Both the position numbers and the translations under genes were made by a program. Below the pieces are notes generated by a model. It ran no database searches. It saw only the letters and a program-made list of their open reading frames with translations, and was not told the origin of the DNA. DNA of 64,000 nt from Lichenicola cladoniae. Lineage in GTDB: Bacteria; Pseudomonadota; Alphaproteobacteria; Acetobacterales; Acetobacteraceae. Where the stretch lies: positions 2,857,501-2,921,500 of the forward strand of contig NZ_CP053708.1 of assembly GCF_013201075.1 (NCBI RefSeq), in the 5' to 3' direction. Below, in pieces: positions 37,410-47,247 of this stretch. Position 1 is the first letter of the stretch, and each line of letters begins with the position of its first letter.

Positions 37410-38585
37410 TCACGACAGCCGCCGCCCGGCCTGCGCGTGCAAGGCTTCAAGGAAACGGGAGGTGTCCCAGCCTTCGGTCAGGGCTTCACGAACAAGGTCC
37501 TGCTGGCTCTGCGGCGCGAGGCCTCCGATCGGTGGGTCGCGGTCGAGGTTGGTGGGGAACGAATACCCCTCTGCGCAGGCAGCAATGGCGTGGTCTATCC
37601 CCTGCCCGTCCATCCTGCGCAGCACCGGGTAGAGTGCCGCGATCATGCGGGTGCGGTCGATGCTCTCCATCGCGCGGCCGTAGGCGGAGGAAACCTGCAG
37701 CAGGTTGGCCATCCGGCGGATGTCGGCGGAGCGGTTGGTGCCGGCGGCATGCAGCAAGGCCGGATTGAAGAACACGGCATCGCCCTTCCTGAGCGGGAGC
37801 TGGACGCAGTTCTCGTTGAACCAGCCACGGATCTCGGGGTCTTGCGCCGCGAGATAGCCGGGGCCGTAAGCTTGGCTGAACGGCATGTAGAGGGTCGGGC
37901 CGGATACCAGCGGCATGTCGCAATGGGCGACGGCGCCTTGCAGGGTCAGCATCGGCGAGAACAAATGCACGTGGACCGGGAAACGGGCAACGACCTCGCT
38001 GGACTGGAAGCCGAGATGGTAGTCGCGATGCGCGGTCTGGGCGGTGCCGCCGGGATTGACGACATTGATCTGCGACGTGACCTGGTAGCATGGCCCGAGC
38101 CAGGCTTCGCTGATCAGCGCGATCATCTCGTTGGCGTAGTAGCGGGCGAAGCTCTCGGGAGATTCGAGGCAGAACTTCTCGAGCGCATTCCAGATGCGGT
38201 CGTTGGCACCGGGCTTGGCGAAATGGTCGCCGCCACCCGTCCCGGCGACACGCTGGGCGGCGATCATGCGCTCGAAGGCGGCGGTCGCGGCGTCGACCGG
38301 CCCGGTGTCCGGAAAGGCGCCGTCGAGGACGACGATGCCGGGGCCATCGCGCAGCACCCAGATCCATTCGGCCATGATCTGGCGGCGGCCGTCCTCGGTG
38401 GCGGCCAGGACGCGCACCTTGTCGCAGTCATAGACCGGCGCGTTGTTGGCGATGCGCGCGGCGAGCGGCACGTCTGTAGCTTCAGTGGTGCGGGCGACGC
38501 AGGATCTGAGATCTTCAAGCGTGCAGGAGTCGGGGCCGTAATAGGAACTGGCAGCGCGGATCGCGGGGACGTTGTCGGCTTTCAT
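37410..38585 (-). CDS. Phytanoyl-CoA dioxygenase-family Fe(II)/2-oxoglutarate oxygenase
   Basis: About 391 residues. The facial triad is visible as H-x-D in TAQTAHRDYHLGFQ and a distal His in FFNPALLHAAGTNRS, where the Arg for 2-oxoglutarate binding would follow (RRMANLL). It hydroxylates an unknown small substrate. ATG 38585 has GGGAGG 5 nt upstream; the frame is open to 38666. Single gene, no pathway context. Confidence 0.88.
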   Translation of the reverse strand: MKADNVPAIRAASSYYGPDSCTLEDLRSCVARTTEATDVPLAARIANNAPVYDCDKVRVLAATEDGRRQIMAEWIWVLRDGPGIVVLDGAFPDTGPVDAATAAFERMIAAQRVAGTGGGDHFAKPGANDRIWNALEKFCLESPESFARYYANEMIALISEAWLGPCYQVTSQINVVNPGGTAQTAHRDYHLGFQSSEVVARFPVHVHLFSPMLTLQGAVAHCDMPLVSGPTLYMPFSQAYGPGYLAAQDPEIRGWFNENCVQLPLRKGDAVFFNPALLHAAGTNRSADIRRMANLLQVSSAYGRAMESIDRTRMIAALYPVLRRMDGQGIDHAIAACAEGYSFPTNLDRDPPIGGLAPQSQQDLVREALTEGWDTSRFLEALHAQAGRRLS

Positions 38586-38874
38586 GATGGCCTCCCTTTG
38601 TTGCGGGGAGCATGAGCGTTTGTTGGTAACGAGGGTAGCGGGGGAACCATGCAAGCCAGTTATCACTCAGATATGGCGGCATTGTTGATCCGCTACGGAT
38701 ACGATCATCCCGTCCACCAGCACCGTCGATGCATACGCATGCGCTGAGGAAGTTCGATCATAGATCGGCATCAGTGGCGAAAAAGACCCGGTGGGGCGAA
38801 CACAGCAATACTGACTGCGGAACAGGAACCGGGAATCTCGCAAAAACGGGGACGCGTAAATGAAGAAAGTAACC
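38586..38874. other. Region between the dioxygenase promoter and the leucine operon 3' end
   Basis: No gene supported. It holds the promoter of the dioxygenase gene and the end of the leucine-degradation operon; no clear terminator hairpin with a T-run was found. Confidence 0.4.
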
Positions 38875-39771
38875 TCAGGCGTCGTGCTGTGGCCGCAGAC
38901 TTTCGTCGGCGGAGGCCAGTATCGCCTGTGCCTGCTTCAGGTGTGGCAGATCCAGCATCCGCCCATCAAGCGACACCGTGCCGGCGGTGGGATTGGCCGC
39001 GAACAGCGCAACCACCTGCCGGGCATGCTCCAGTTCCAGCGGCGCCGGCGTGAACGCCGCGTTGATGACCGGCACCTGTCGCGGGTGGATCGCCAGCATG
39101 CCGACGAAACCGTCGCGGCGTCCGCGGGCCGCATAGGCCTCCAACCCGGCCGTTTCGCGGAAATCCGGATAGACCGTCTCGATCGGCAATAGTCGCGCGG
39201 CCGCGGCGCCGGCCAGGCACAAGGTGCGGGCCATTCGGCACAAATCGCTATAACCGCCATCGGCATTCCGATTAGTGGAAGCTCCCACCGCCGCGGGCAG
39301 ATCCTCGGCGCCCCAGGTCAGCCCGACCAGCCGGCCGCCGACATCGCGGTAGCTGTCGAGGGTGAACAGGGCGCGCGGTGTTTCGGTAGCGATCGGCAGG
39401 ATACGAATTTGTCCGGCCGGCAGTCCTGCGGCCGCCTCGAACGCATCGAGGTAATGGCCGAGCCGGATTGCATCCTGAGCACTGTCCGGCTTCGGCAGAA
39501 CGATCCCATCCGGTCCGGCCGACACGATCGCGGCCAGGTCGGCCAGCGCATGCGGCGTGCCGAGCGGGTTGATCCTGACGAAGATCGACGAAGAACGCGG
39601 TGCGGGATGCGCCATCAGGAACTGGTTCACCAGCCGGCGCGCATCCGGCTTGCGCGTCTCGGTCACCGAATCCTCGAGATCCAGGATGACGACATCGGCG
39701 CCGATGGCCAGTGCCTTCTCCAGCTTCGAGACCACGTCGCCGGGAACGAACAGCCAGGAGCGGAGCCTCAT
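38875..39771 (-). CDS. CitE-like beta-hydroxyacyl-CoA lyase (HpcH/HpaI aldolase superfamily), putative HMG-CoA lyase of leucine breakdown
   Basis: 298 residues starting MRLRSWLFVPGDVVSKLEKA. TIM-barrel landmarks: VILDLEDSV (metal-binding acid), SIFVRINPLGTP (Arg of the active site), GIVLPK, ATETPRALF and LTWGAEDLPAAVG. This is the CitE/CLYBL/malyl-CoA lyase family. It is the last gene of the leucine operon, overlapping maoC by ATGA. The M. tuberculosis neighbour-conserved homologue Rv2498c cleaves beta-hydroxyacyl-CoA including 3-hydroxy-3-methylglutaryl-CoA. Here, where no classical HMG-CoA lyase is encoded, it probably releases acetyl-CoA and acetoacetate. Substrate is inferred from context. 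Confidence 0.9.
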   Translation of the reverse strand: MRLRSWLFVPGDVVSKLEKALAIGADVVILDLEDSVTETRKPDARRLVNQFLMAHPAPRSSSIFVRINPLGTPHALADLAAIVSAGPDGIVLPKPDSAQDAIRLGHYLDAFEAAAGLPAGQIRILPIATETPRALFTLDSYRDVGGRLVGLTWGAEDLPAAVGASTNRNADGGYSDLCRMARTLCLAGAAAARLLPIETVYPDFRETAGLEAYAARGRRDGFVGMLAIHPRQVPVINAAFTPAPLELEHARQVVALFAANPTAGTVSLDGRMLDLPHLKQAQAILASADESLRPQHDA

Positions 39772-40220
39772 CCGGGTGTCTTCTGCATAAGGGCGGTGCG
39801 CCGGCATTGGCAGACGATCTCGTCGCGCTGGTTTATCGCGCGGTGTTCGAACACCACGATCCCGTTGCTCGGCCGCGATGTGCTGTCACGCATCTCGACC
39901 ACTATCGTCTCGACCCGTAGCGTATCGCCGACAAAAACCGGCTTCGGCATCACCACCGCGTCGTAGCCGAAATTGGCCACCAGCGTACCGAGCGTGGTGT
40001 CGCCGACCGAGATGCCGATCATCAGGCCGAAGGTGAAGATGCCGTTGACGACGATACGGCCGAACTCCGTGGATGCGGCATACTCCGCGTCCAGATGCAG
40101 TGGCTGCGGGTTATGGGTCAGCGTGCTGATGAGCAGGTTGTCGGTCTCGGTCACCGTGCGGCGCAAATCATGCTGCACGCTCCAGCCGACTTTAAGCTGG
40201 TCGAAATATTTACCGGCCAT
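39768..40220 (-). CDS. MaoC-family hydratase/dehydratase, putative 3-methylglutaconyl-CoA hydratase
   Basis: 150 residues with a hot-dog fold. The hydratase-2 motif is clear: DNLLISTLTHNPQPLHLDAE (the D...H...N arrangement), then FGRIVVNGIFTFGLMIGISV. ATG 40220 has GGAGG 9 nt upstream. Its 5' end overlaps the biotin carboxylase stop and its 3' end overlaps the lyase start, so it is embedded in the operon. It takes the place of the usual enoyl-CoA hydratase (LiuC), so it likely hydrates 3-methylglutaconyl-CoA; mesaconyl-CoA hydration is the alternative. Confidence 0.9.
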   Translation of the reverse strand: MAGKYFDQLKVGWSVQHDLRRTVTETDNLLISTLTHNPQPLHLDAEYAASTEFGRIVVNGIFTFGLMIGISVGDTTLGTLVANFGYDAVVMPKPVFVGDTLRVETIVVEMRDSTSRPSNGIVVFEHRAINQRDEIVCQCRRTALMQKTPG

Positions 40221-42093
40221 GGTCGACAACCTCCGGTTCCATTCGGATCAGCATCCGGCCCTCGGTGACCTGTTGCCCGACCTGCGCCGCAACTTCGGCC
40301 ACGCTACCGGCAAACGGCGCGTACAGGGAGAGCTCCATCTTCATCGCCTCAACGACGATCAGTGCCACGCCCTTCGCGACGCTGTCGCCGACCGCCACGC
40401 TCACCGCCACCACACGCCCGGGCATTGGCGAGATCACCGCCCCACTTCCCACCCCCATCTGCGCCTCGGGAGTGCTCGCCAGGGCCGGATCGCGGAAGAG
40501 GTACGGCTCGCCGCCCTCGAAGACGACGATCTCGCCATCCTGCTCGAACACTGGCAGCAACTCCGGATGCCGCCCTGGCGGCAGCGTGATCCGCCGGGTT
40601 TCGCCATCGTGCCATAGCCAGACATCGATGCGCGGCTCGGCGTTGAGCCGGAACCCGGTTGTGTCTCCGGCGAAACCAGCGAGCCGGCGGCTGGCCGCGG
40701 TCTGCAGCGCTGCCGCGGACGGCTGGCTCGGCGGCATCAGCTCCTGCAACCGCACGTCGATGAAGCCGGTATCGATCCGGCCGGCGGCAAAATCGGCATG
40801 CGACAGCGCACGGGCGAGGAAACTCGCGTTGGTCTTCACCGGCCAGACCTGGACCTGCCGGCAGGCGGCGGCCAGCGCGGTCGCGGCTTGCGCGCGCGTG
40901 GCGGCATGCACGATCAGCTTGGCGATCATCGGATCGTAGAAGCTGGTGACCTCCGACCCCTCCTCGACGGCGCTGTCGACGCGCACTGTGGCAATGGGAA
41001 GCCGAAGATGATCAAGCCGCCCGATCGACGGCAGGAACCCAGCCGACGGGCTCTCTGCGTAGAGCCGCGCCTCCATCGCCCAGCCATCGACGCGCAGCTG
41101 CTCCTGTGTCAGCGGCAGCCTCTCGCCGGAAGCGACCCGCAGCTGCCACTCCACCAGATCCTGACCTGTGATCGCCTCCGTGACCGGATGCTCGACCTGC
41201 AGCCTGGTGTTCATTTCCATGAACCAGATGCGATCGGCGCACAGGCCCTCGCTGGCGTCCGCAATGAACTCGACCGTGCCGGCGCCGCGGTAATTGACCG
41301 CCTGCGCCGCCTTGACCGCCGCCGCGCAGACCGCCGCGCGTACGTCTGGGTCCATGCCGGGCGCCGGCGCTTCCTCGATCACCTTCTGGTGCCGGCGCTG
41401 CAGCGAGCAGTCCCGTTCGAACAGATGCACCGTGTTGCCGTGATTATCGGCGAAGATCTGAACCTCGATGTGGCGAGGCCGTGCGACATAGGTTTCGATC
41501 AGCACCCGGTCGTCGCCGAATGCGGCACTCGCCTCGCGACGGCAGGACGCCAGCAGGGCGGAGAACTCCTCCGGCCGGTCGACCCGTCGCATACCCTTGC
41601 CGCCGCCGCCGGAGATGGCCTTGATCAGCACCGGATAGCCGATCCTGGCAGCCTCCGAGGCCAGCCGCGGCTCGCTCTGGTCGTCGCCCAGATAGCCCGG
41701 CGTCGTCGGCACGCCGGCGGACGCCATGAGCGACTTGGCGGCGTCCTTGAGGCCCATGGCGCGGATGGAGGAGGGCGGCGGCCCGACCCAGATCAGCCCG
41801 GCGGCGATGACGAGATCCGCGAAGGCAGCATTCTCCGATAGGAAGCCGTAGCCGGGATGGACCGCCTCCGCACCCGATATCCGTGCGGCTTCCAGGATGC
41901 GATCCGCGACCAGGTAGCTTTCGCGGGCGGGCGGGGGTCCGATCGCGATCGCCTGGTCGGCCTCCGCGACGAACGGTGCGTGCGCGTCGGCTTCCGAGAA
42001 CACGGCGATGCTGCGGATACCGAGCCGCCGGCAGGTGCGGATGATGCGACGGGCGATTTCGCCGCGATTGGCGATGAGCAGGGAGGAGATCAT
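40210..42093 (-). CDS. Methylcrotonyl-CoA carboxylase alpha subunit (biotin carboxylase plus biotin carrier)
   Basis: 627 residues. The biotin carboxylase half begins ISSLLIANRGEIARRIIRTC and has the ATP-grasp lid KAISGGGGKGMR and MNTRLQVEHPVTEAITGQDL. The C-terminal carrier domain has the biotin lysine in VVEAMKMELSLYAP. It carries CO2 to the beta subunit encoded 7 bp upstream, converting 3-methylcrotonyl-CoA to 3-methylglutaconyl-CoA. Operon context separates it from acetyl-, propionyl- or geranyl-CoA carboxylases. Confidence 0.94.
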   Translation of the reverse strand: MISSLLIANRGEIARRIIRTCRRLGIRSIAVFSEADAHAPFVAEADQAIAIGPPPARESYLVADRILEAARISGAEAVHPGYGFLSENAAFADLVIAAGLIWVGPPPSSIRAMGLKDAAKSLMASAGVPTTPGYLGDDQSEPRLASEAARIGYPVLIKAISGGGGKGMRRVDRPEEFSALLASCRREASAAFGDDRVLIETYVARPRHIEVQIFADNHGNTVHLFERDCSLQRRHQKVIEEAPAPGMDPDVRAAVCAAAVKAAQAVNYRGAGTVEFIADASEGLCADRIWFMEMNTRLQVEHPVTEAITGQDLVEWQLRVASGERLPLTQEQLRVDGWAMEARLYAESPSAGFLPSIGRLDHLRLPIATVRVDSAVEEGSEVTSFYDPMIAKLIVHAATRAQAATALAAACRQVQVWPVKTNASFLARALSHADFAAGRIDTGFIDVRLQELMPPSQPSAAALQTAASRRLAGFAGDTTGFRLNAEPRIDVWLWHDGETRRITLPPGRHPELLPVFEQDGEIVVFEGGEPYLFRDPALASTPEAQMGVGSGAVISPMPGRVVAVSVAVGDSVAKGVALIVVEAMKMELSLYAPFAGSVAEVAAQVGQQVTEGRMLIRMEPEVVDHGR

Positions 42094-42100
42094 GTCCGTC

Positions 42101-43726
42101 CTACATCCGGAACAGGCCGAAGCCGGTCGTGCTCGGGATCGGCGCATTCAGCGCCGCCGAGATCGCCAGGCCCAGCACGTCGCGTGTCTGCACCGGGTCG
42201 ATGATCCCATCGTCCCAGAGCCGGGCAGTGGCATAGCGCGCGTCTGACTCGACCTCGTAGCGTTCCCGGATCGGCGCCTTGAACGCCTCCTCGTCCTCGA
42301 CGCTCCAGCTGCCGCCCCTGGCTTCGATGCCGTCGCGACGAACCGTTGCAAGCACGCTGGCCGCCTGCTCGCCGCCCATCACCCCGATCCGCGCGTTGGG
42401 CCAGCTGAACAGGAACCTCGGGCTGTAGGCACGGCCGCACATGCCGTAATTGCCGGCCCCGAAGCTGCCGCCGATCAGCACGGTGAATTTGGGAACGGTC
42501 GCGGTCGCGACCGCCGTCACCATCTTGGCGCCATCCTTGGCGATGCCACCGGCCTCGTAGCTGCCACCGACCATGAAGCCGGAGATGTTCTGCAGGAACA
42601 CCAGCGGGGTGCGCCGCTGGCAGGCAAGCTCGATGAAATGCGCCGCCTTCTGCGCGCTCTCGGAAAACAGCACGCCGTTATTGGCCAGAATAGCCACCGG
42701 ATAGCCGTGAATGCGGGCGAACCCGGTCACCAGCGTCGGGCCATACAGCGGCCGGAATTCGTGCAGGTCGGAGCCGTCGACGATCCGCGCAATCACATCC
42801 CGTGCGTCGTACGGTGTGCGCCGGTCGGCCGGCACGATCCCGTAGAGCTCGGCCGGATCATACCGCGGCGGCACTTGTTCGGCGACGTCGATGTCGATGC
42901 GCTTGACGGTGTTGAGGCGCGAGACGATGTCGCGCACGATCTGCAACGCATGTTCGTCGGTCTGCGCGACATGATCGACCACGCCGGACTTGCGCGCATG
43001 AGTGTCGGCGCCGCCGAGGTCGGTGGCACTGATGATCTCGCCGGTCGCGGCCTTCACCAGTGGCGGGCCGGCCAGGAAGATCGCGCCCTGGCTTTCGGGA
43101 CCGAGGCCGCGGACGATCACCGCCTCGTCACTCATCGCCGGCATGTAGGCGCCACCGGCGGTGCTGAGACCCATGACGCAGGCGATCTGGGCGATGCCCT
43201 GTGCGCTCATGCGGGCCTGGTTGTAGAAGATGCGCCCGAAATGGTCGCGATCGGGAAACACCTCGGCCTGGTGAGGAAGATTCGCGCCGCCGCTATCCAC
43301 CAGGTAGATGCATGGCAGTCGGTTCTGTTCGGCAATTTCCTGTGCCCGCAGGTGCTTCTTGACCGTCATCGGGAAGTAGGCGCCGCCCTTCACCGTCGGA
43401 TCGCTGGCAACGATCATCACCTCGCGCCCGCACACCCGGCCGATGCCGGTGATGATCCCGGCCGACGGCGCCTCGTTGTCGTACAGCCCCCATGCCGCCA
43501 GCTGGCTAAGTTCGAGGAACGGCGCGCCGGGATCGAGCAGGCGCTCCACCCGATCGCGTGGCAACATCTTGCCGCGTGCGACATGACGGTCGCGCGAGGC
43601 CGCCGGGCCGCCCAGGCCGGCAATGCGGACATCCTCGCGCAGCGCTGCCGCAAGGCCACGATTGATTTCGGCATTGCCGGCGAAGGCGGCACTCCCGGGA
43701 TCGATCGTGCTGATCAGGCGTGTCAC
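42101..43726 (-). CDS. Methylcrotonyl-CoA carboxylase beta subunit (carboxyltransferase)
   Basis: 541 residues. The crotonase-like carboxyltransferase regions are typical: [40 protein letters not shown] (characteristic of the MCC/GCC group), and [20 protein letters not shown]. The GTG start at 43726 overlaps the stop of the acyl-CoA dehydrogenase gene (GTGA). It transfers CO2 from carboxybiotin to methylcrotonyl-CoA and forms a complex with the alpha subunit. Confidence 0.95.
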   Translation of the reverse strand: MTRLISTIDPGSAAFAGNAEINRGLAAALREDVRIAGLGGPAASRDRHVARGKMLPRDRVERLLDPGAPFLELSQLAAWGLYDNEAPSAGIITGIGRVCGREVMIVASDPTVKGGAYFPMTVKKHLRAQEIAEQNRLPCIYLVDSGGANLPHQAEVFPDRDHFGRIFYNQARMSAQGIAQIACVMGLSTAGGAYMPAMSDEAVIVRGLGPESQGAIFLAGPPLVKAATGEIISATDLGGADTHARKSGVVDHVAQTDEHALQIVRDIVSRLNTVKRIDIDVAEQVPPRYDPAELYGIVPADRRTPYDARDVIARIVDGSDLHEFRPLYGPTLVTGFARIHGYPVAILANNGVLFSESAQKAAHFIELACQRRTPLVFLQNISGFMVGGSYEAGGIAKDGAKMVTAVATATVPKFTVLIGGSFGAGNYGMCGRAYSPRFLFSWPNARIGVMGGEQAASVLATVRRDGIEARGGSWSVEDEEAFKAPIRERYEVESDARYATARLWDDGIIDPVQTRDVLGLAISAALNAPIPSTTGFGLFRM

Positions 43727-44910
43727 CGCGGCGTTGCTCCCTCGATGAGTTCGCGTCCGATCAAGAAGCGACGGATCTCGTTGGTGCCGGCGCCGATGTC
43801 ATAGAGCTTGGCATCGCGCAGCAGGCGCTCGACAGGCCATTCCCGCGTATAGCCGGCGCCACCCAGCGCCTGGATCGCCTCCAGCGAGGTCTTCACCGCG
43901 TTCTCGCTGGCGAGCAGGATCGCCGCTGCCGCATCCGTCCGCGTGGTCTTGCCGGCATCGCAGGCCTTCGCAACTGCGTAGACATAGGCACGCGAGGAGT
44001 TCAGCGCCACATACATGTCGGCGATCTTGGCCTGCATGAGCTGGAACCCGCCGATCGGCTTGCCGAACTGTGTACGCTCACGGACATACGGCAGGCAGAC
44101 ATCGAGGCAAGCCTGCATGATGCCGAGCGGCCCACCGGCCAAAACGGCACGCTCGTAATCGAGACCGGACATCAGTATCTTCACGCCCTGGCCTTCCTCT
44201 CCCATGATCTGCTCGGCGAAGATCTCGCAATCCTGGAACACCAGCTCGGCAGTGTCGCTGCCGCGCATGCCCATCTTGTCGAGCTTCTTCGACACCGTAA
44301 AACCAGGCGTGGCCTTCTCGACCAGGAACGCGGTGATCCCTCTCGGGCCGGCGCTCGGATCGGTTTTCGCATACACCACCAGCACATCGGCATGCGGGGC
44401 ATTGGTGATCCAGAACTTGGTGCCGTTCAGCACGAAGCGGTCGCCGCGCCGTTCGGCTTTCAGCCGCATCGACACGACGTCCGAACCCGAACCCGCCTCG
44501 GACATGGCGAGCGCGCCGACATGCTCGCCGGAGATCAGCCCCGGCAGGTATTTGCGCTTCTGCGCCTCGGTTCCCCAGCGGCGGATCTGGTTGATGCAGA
44601 GGTTCGAATGCGCGCCATAGCTCAGCCCGACGGAGGCGGAAGCCCGCGACACCTCTTCCATCGCGACGACATGCTCGAGATAGCCGAGCCCGAGGCCGCC
44701 GTGTTCCTCCTCGACGGTGATGCCGTGCAGCCCGAGCGCACCCATCTCGGGCCAGAGCCAACGCGGAAAGTTGTTGGTCTCGTCGATCTCCCGGGCAACC
44801 GGCGCAATCCGGTCGGCGGCAAATCTTGCCGTGGTCTCACGGATCGCATCCGCATTCTCGCCGAGCGAGAATTCAAGGCCGGTGCTGCTGGAATTCAAGC
44901 CGGATGGCAT
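43723..44910 (-). CDS. Isovaleryl-CoA dehydrogenase
   Basis: About 395 residues starting [20 protein letters not shown], with GAGG 7 nt before the ATG. FAD-binding and active-site landmarks of acyl-CoA dehydrogenases are present: [50 protein letters not shown]-like [20 protein letters not shown], and [20 protein letters not shown]. It oxidises isovaleryl-CoA to 3-methylcrotonyl-CoA and passes electrons to ETF. The position directly before the MCC genes fixes the substrate as the leucine intermediate. Confidence 0.93.
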   Translation of the reverse strand: MPSGLNSSSTGLEFSLGENADAIRETTARFAADRIAPVAREIDETNNFPRWLWPEMGALGLHGITVEEEHGGLGLGYLEHVVAMEEVSRASASVGLSYGAHSNLCINQIRRWGTEAQKRKYLPGLISGEHVGALAMSEAGSGSDVVSMRLKAERRGDRFVLNGTKFWITNAPHADVLVVYAKTDPSAGPRGITAFLVEKATPGFTVSKKLDKMGMRGSDTAELVFQDCEIFAEQIMGEEGQGVKILMSGLDYERAVLAGGPLGIMQACLDVCLPYVRERTQFGKPIGGFQLMQAKIADMYVALNSSRAYVYAVAKACDAGKTTRTDAAAAILLASENAVKTSLEAIQALGGAGYTREWPVERLLRDAKLYDIGAGTNEIRRFLIGRELIEGATPR

Positions 44911-44996
44911 TGCCGGACCTCGTGTTGAAGGGTGGATATGGAACGCGATCGCTGCTGACGCAGGCAACATCAGTCTTGGACATTCGGTTTATGGAG

Positions 44997-46229
44997 TTAC
45001 ACGAACAGCAGCGCCGGCCGCTCGATCAGCCGCTTGAGGCCCTGCACGAACCGGGCGGCATCGAAGCCGTCGACAATGCGGTGGTCGAACGAAGAGGAGA
45101 CGTTCATCATCGTCCGGATGACGATCTGCCCGTTGATCACCATCGGCCGGTCCATCAGCTTGTTTGGCCCGATGATCGCAACCTCGGGATGGTTGATCAC
45201 CGGCGTTGCGGAGACGCCGCCGAGTGCCCCGAGACTTGTGAGGGTGATCGTCGAGCCGGCCAGGTCCTCGCGCCGGGCGCTGCCATCCCGCGCGGTCCGG
45301 ACGACGCGTTCGAGCGCCACGGCGCTCTGCCACAGATCGAGCGCCTCGGCGTGGCGAACGACGGGAACCAGCAGGCCGCCTTCGGTCTGGGTGGCGATGC
45401 CGACATGCACGCCGTCATAGGTGCGCAGGATCCCGGCCTCGTCGTCGAACCGGGCGTTCACCTGCGGGAACTGCGGCACCGTCCGCACCAGGGCACGCAT
45501 GAAGAACGGCAACAATGTCAGCTTGGGCTGATGCGCGGCCTTGCCGGCATTGAGTTCCCGGCGCAGCGCCTCGAGTTCGGTCAGGTCGAATTCCTCGACA
45601 TAGCCGAAATGCGGGATGCGGCGCTTTGCCTCCTGCATCCGCTCCGCAATCCGGCGGCGCAGGCCGACGATCCTGATCTCCTTGATCCCGGCCTCGACCG
45701 ACACCGTCTCGGCCGGGAGCACCTCGTCGCGCCGCGCAACATAAGCGTCCAGATCCTCCGGCGTGATGCGACCATCGGGGCCGGTGGCGGGTACGAGCTT
45801 CAGGGCAATTCCGAGCGCGTCGGCGCGATGGCGGGTGGCCGGCGCGGCGAGCGGTGCCTCGACGTGTTCGCCAATCGGAGCCGGAGCCGCCACTGCGGCG
45901 ATCACCTCGGGCAGTGTGGGAGTTTCCGGACCTTCCAGAGCGTCCACGGGCAGACCCGCCGTCACGTCGGGCGCCTGGTCGCCGGCGCCGTCGAGCCGCA
46001 GCTCGATCAGCGGCGCCCCGACCGGCACCATCTGGCCGATCTCGCCGTATAGCGCGATCACGACCCCCGAGACCGGGGTGGTCATCTCGACGGTCGCCTT
46101 GTCGGTCATGATGTCGATCGTTGGCTGATCTTCCTCGATCCGATCACCGACGCCCACGTGCCAGACAACGATTTCCGCCTCGGCGACACCTTCGCCGACA
46201 TCCGGCAGGCGAATGACGTAATTATCCAT
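44997..46229 (-). CDS. bkdB: Branched-chain 2-oxoacid dehydrogenase E2 (dihydrolipoyl acyltransferase)
   Basis: About 410 residues. A lipoyl domain with the modified lysine in DIMTDKATVEMTTPVSG, a peripheral-subunit-binding segment (about 135-170, ATRHRADALGIALKLVPATG) and the catalytic domain ending SSSFDHRIVDGFDAARFVQG. MDNYVIRLPDVGEG start lies 2 bp after the E1 beta stop. Transfers the branched acyl group to CoA. E3 (lipoamide dehydrogenase) is not in the window and must come from elsewhere. Confidence 0.95.
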   Translation of the reverse strand: MDNYVIRLPDVGEGVAEAEIVVWHVGVGDRIEEDQPTIDIMTDKATVEMTTPVSGVVIALYGEIGQMVPVGAPLIELRLDGAGDQAPDVTAGLPVDALEGPETPTLPEVIAAVAAPAPIGEHVEAPLAAPATRHRADALGIALKLVPATGPDGRITPEDLDAYVARRDEVLPAETVSVEAGIKEIRIVGLRRRIAERMQEAKRRIPHFGYVEEFDLTELEALRRELNAGKAAHQPKLTLLPFFMRALVRTVPQFPQVNARFDDEAGILRTYDGVHVGIATQTEGGLLVPVVRHAEALDLWQSAVALERVVRTARDGSARREDLAGSTITLTSLGALGGVSATPVINHPEVAIIGPNKLMDRPMVINGQIVIRTMMNVSSSFDHRIVDGFDAARFVQGLKRLIERPALLFV

Positions 46230-46231
46230 CG

Positions 46232-47245
46232 TCAACCCTTCAGGGTGCGTTGCATAGCCACGACCACGCGGTCGGGGCCGAGAAAATAATCGCGTTCGAA
46301 GGCGTGAGGATACGGCGTGTCCCAACCTGCTACCCGCTCGATCGGCGCCTCGAGATGATAGAAGCAGCGCTCCTGCACCAGCGCCGACAACTCCGCGCCG
46401 AAGCCGGCGAAGCGCGAGGCCTCATGCACGATCACGCAGCGCCTGGTTTTGCGCACCGACTGGAGGATGCTGTCGAGATCGAGCGGCACGATGCTGCGGA
46501 GGTCGATCACCTCCGCATCGATACCGCTTTCCTCGACGGCGGAGAGCGCCACATGCACCATCGTGCCATAGGCCAGCACCGTGACGGCGGCACCATGACG
46601 GGCGATCGCCGCTTTTCCGAGCGGCACCGTGTAGTACCCTTCCGGCACCTCGCTTGCCGGATGCTGCGCCCAGTTGCTGACCGGTCGATCGAAACGACCA
46701 TCGAACGGACCGTTATAGATACGTTTCGGCTCCAGGAAGATGACCGGATCGTCATCCTCGATCGCGGCGATCAGCAGACCCTTTGCGTCGTAGGGGTTGG
46801 ACGGAATGACGGTCTTGAGCCCCGATACATGCGCGAAGATCGCCTCCGGGCTTGAGCTGTGCGTCTGGCCTCCGAATATCCCGCCGCCATAGGGAGAGCG
46901 TACCGTGATCGGCGCCCAGAACTCGCCGCCTGATCGATAACGCAGCCGCGCCGCCTCCGACACGAGCTGGTCATAGGCCGGCAAGATGTAGTCGGCGAAC
47001 TGGATCTCCACCACCGGCCGGAGCCCGTATGCCCCCATGCCAATCGCCGTGGCGACGATGCCGCCTTCCGAGATCGGCGCATCAAAGCAGCGGGCGACGC
47101 CGTGCCGCTCCGCCAACCCGTCGGTGACGCGAAACACCCCACCGAAATAACCGACATCCTCCCCGAAGATGAGAACGTCGGGGTCACGCCCGAGCATCAC
47201 GTCGAGCGCCGAATTGATCGCCCGGACCATGTTCATTGTCGCCAT
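46232..47245 (-). CDS. bkdA2: Branched-chain 2-oxoacid dehydrogenase E1 beta
   Basis: 337 residues starting MATMNMVRAINSALDVMLGR. Transketolase-type pyrimidine-binding core (VLIFGEDVGYFGGVFRVTDG, ISEGGIVATAIGMGAYGLRP) and C-terminal domain (AEVIDLRSIVPLDLDSILQS). Pairs with the alpha subunit to decarboxylate the 2-oxoacids of Leu, Ile and Val. Separated from the alpha stop by 2 bp. Confidence 0.95.
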   Translation of the reverse strand: MATMNMVRAINSALDVMLGRDPDVLIFGEDVGYFGGVFRVTDGLAERHGVARCFDAPISEGGIVATAIGMGAYGLRPVVEIQFADYILPAYDQLVSEAARLRYRSGGEFWAPITVRSPYGGGIFGGQTHSSSPEAIFAHVSGLKTVIPSNPYDAKGLLIAAIEDDDPVIFLEPKRIYNGPFDGRFDRPVSNWAQHPASEVPEGYYTVPLGKAAIARHGAAVTVLAYGTMVHVALSAVEESGIDAEVIDLRSIVPLDLDSILQSVRKTRRCVIVHEASRFAGFGAELSALVQERCFYHLEAPIERVAGWDTPYPHAFERDYFLGPDRVVVAMQRTLKG

Positions 47246-47247
47246 GA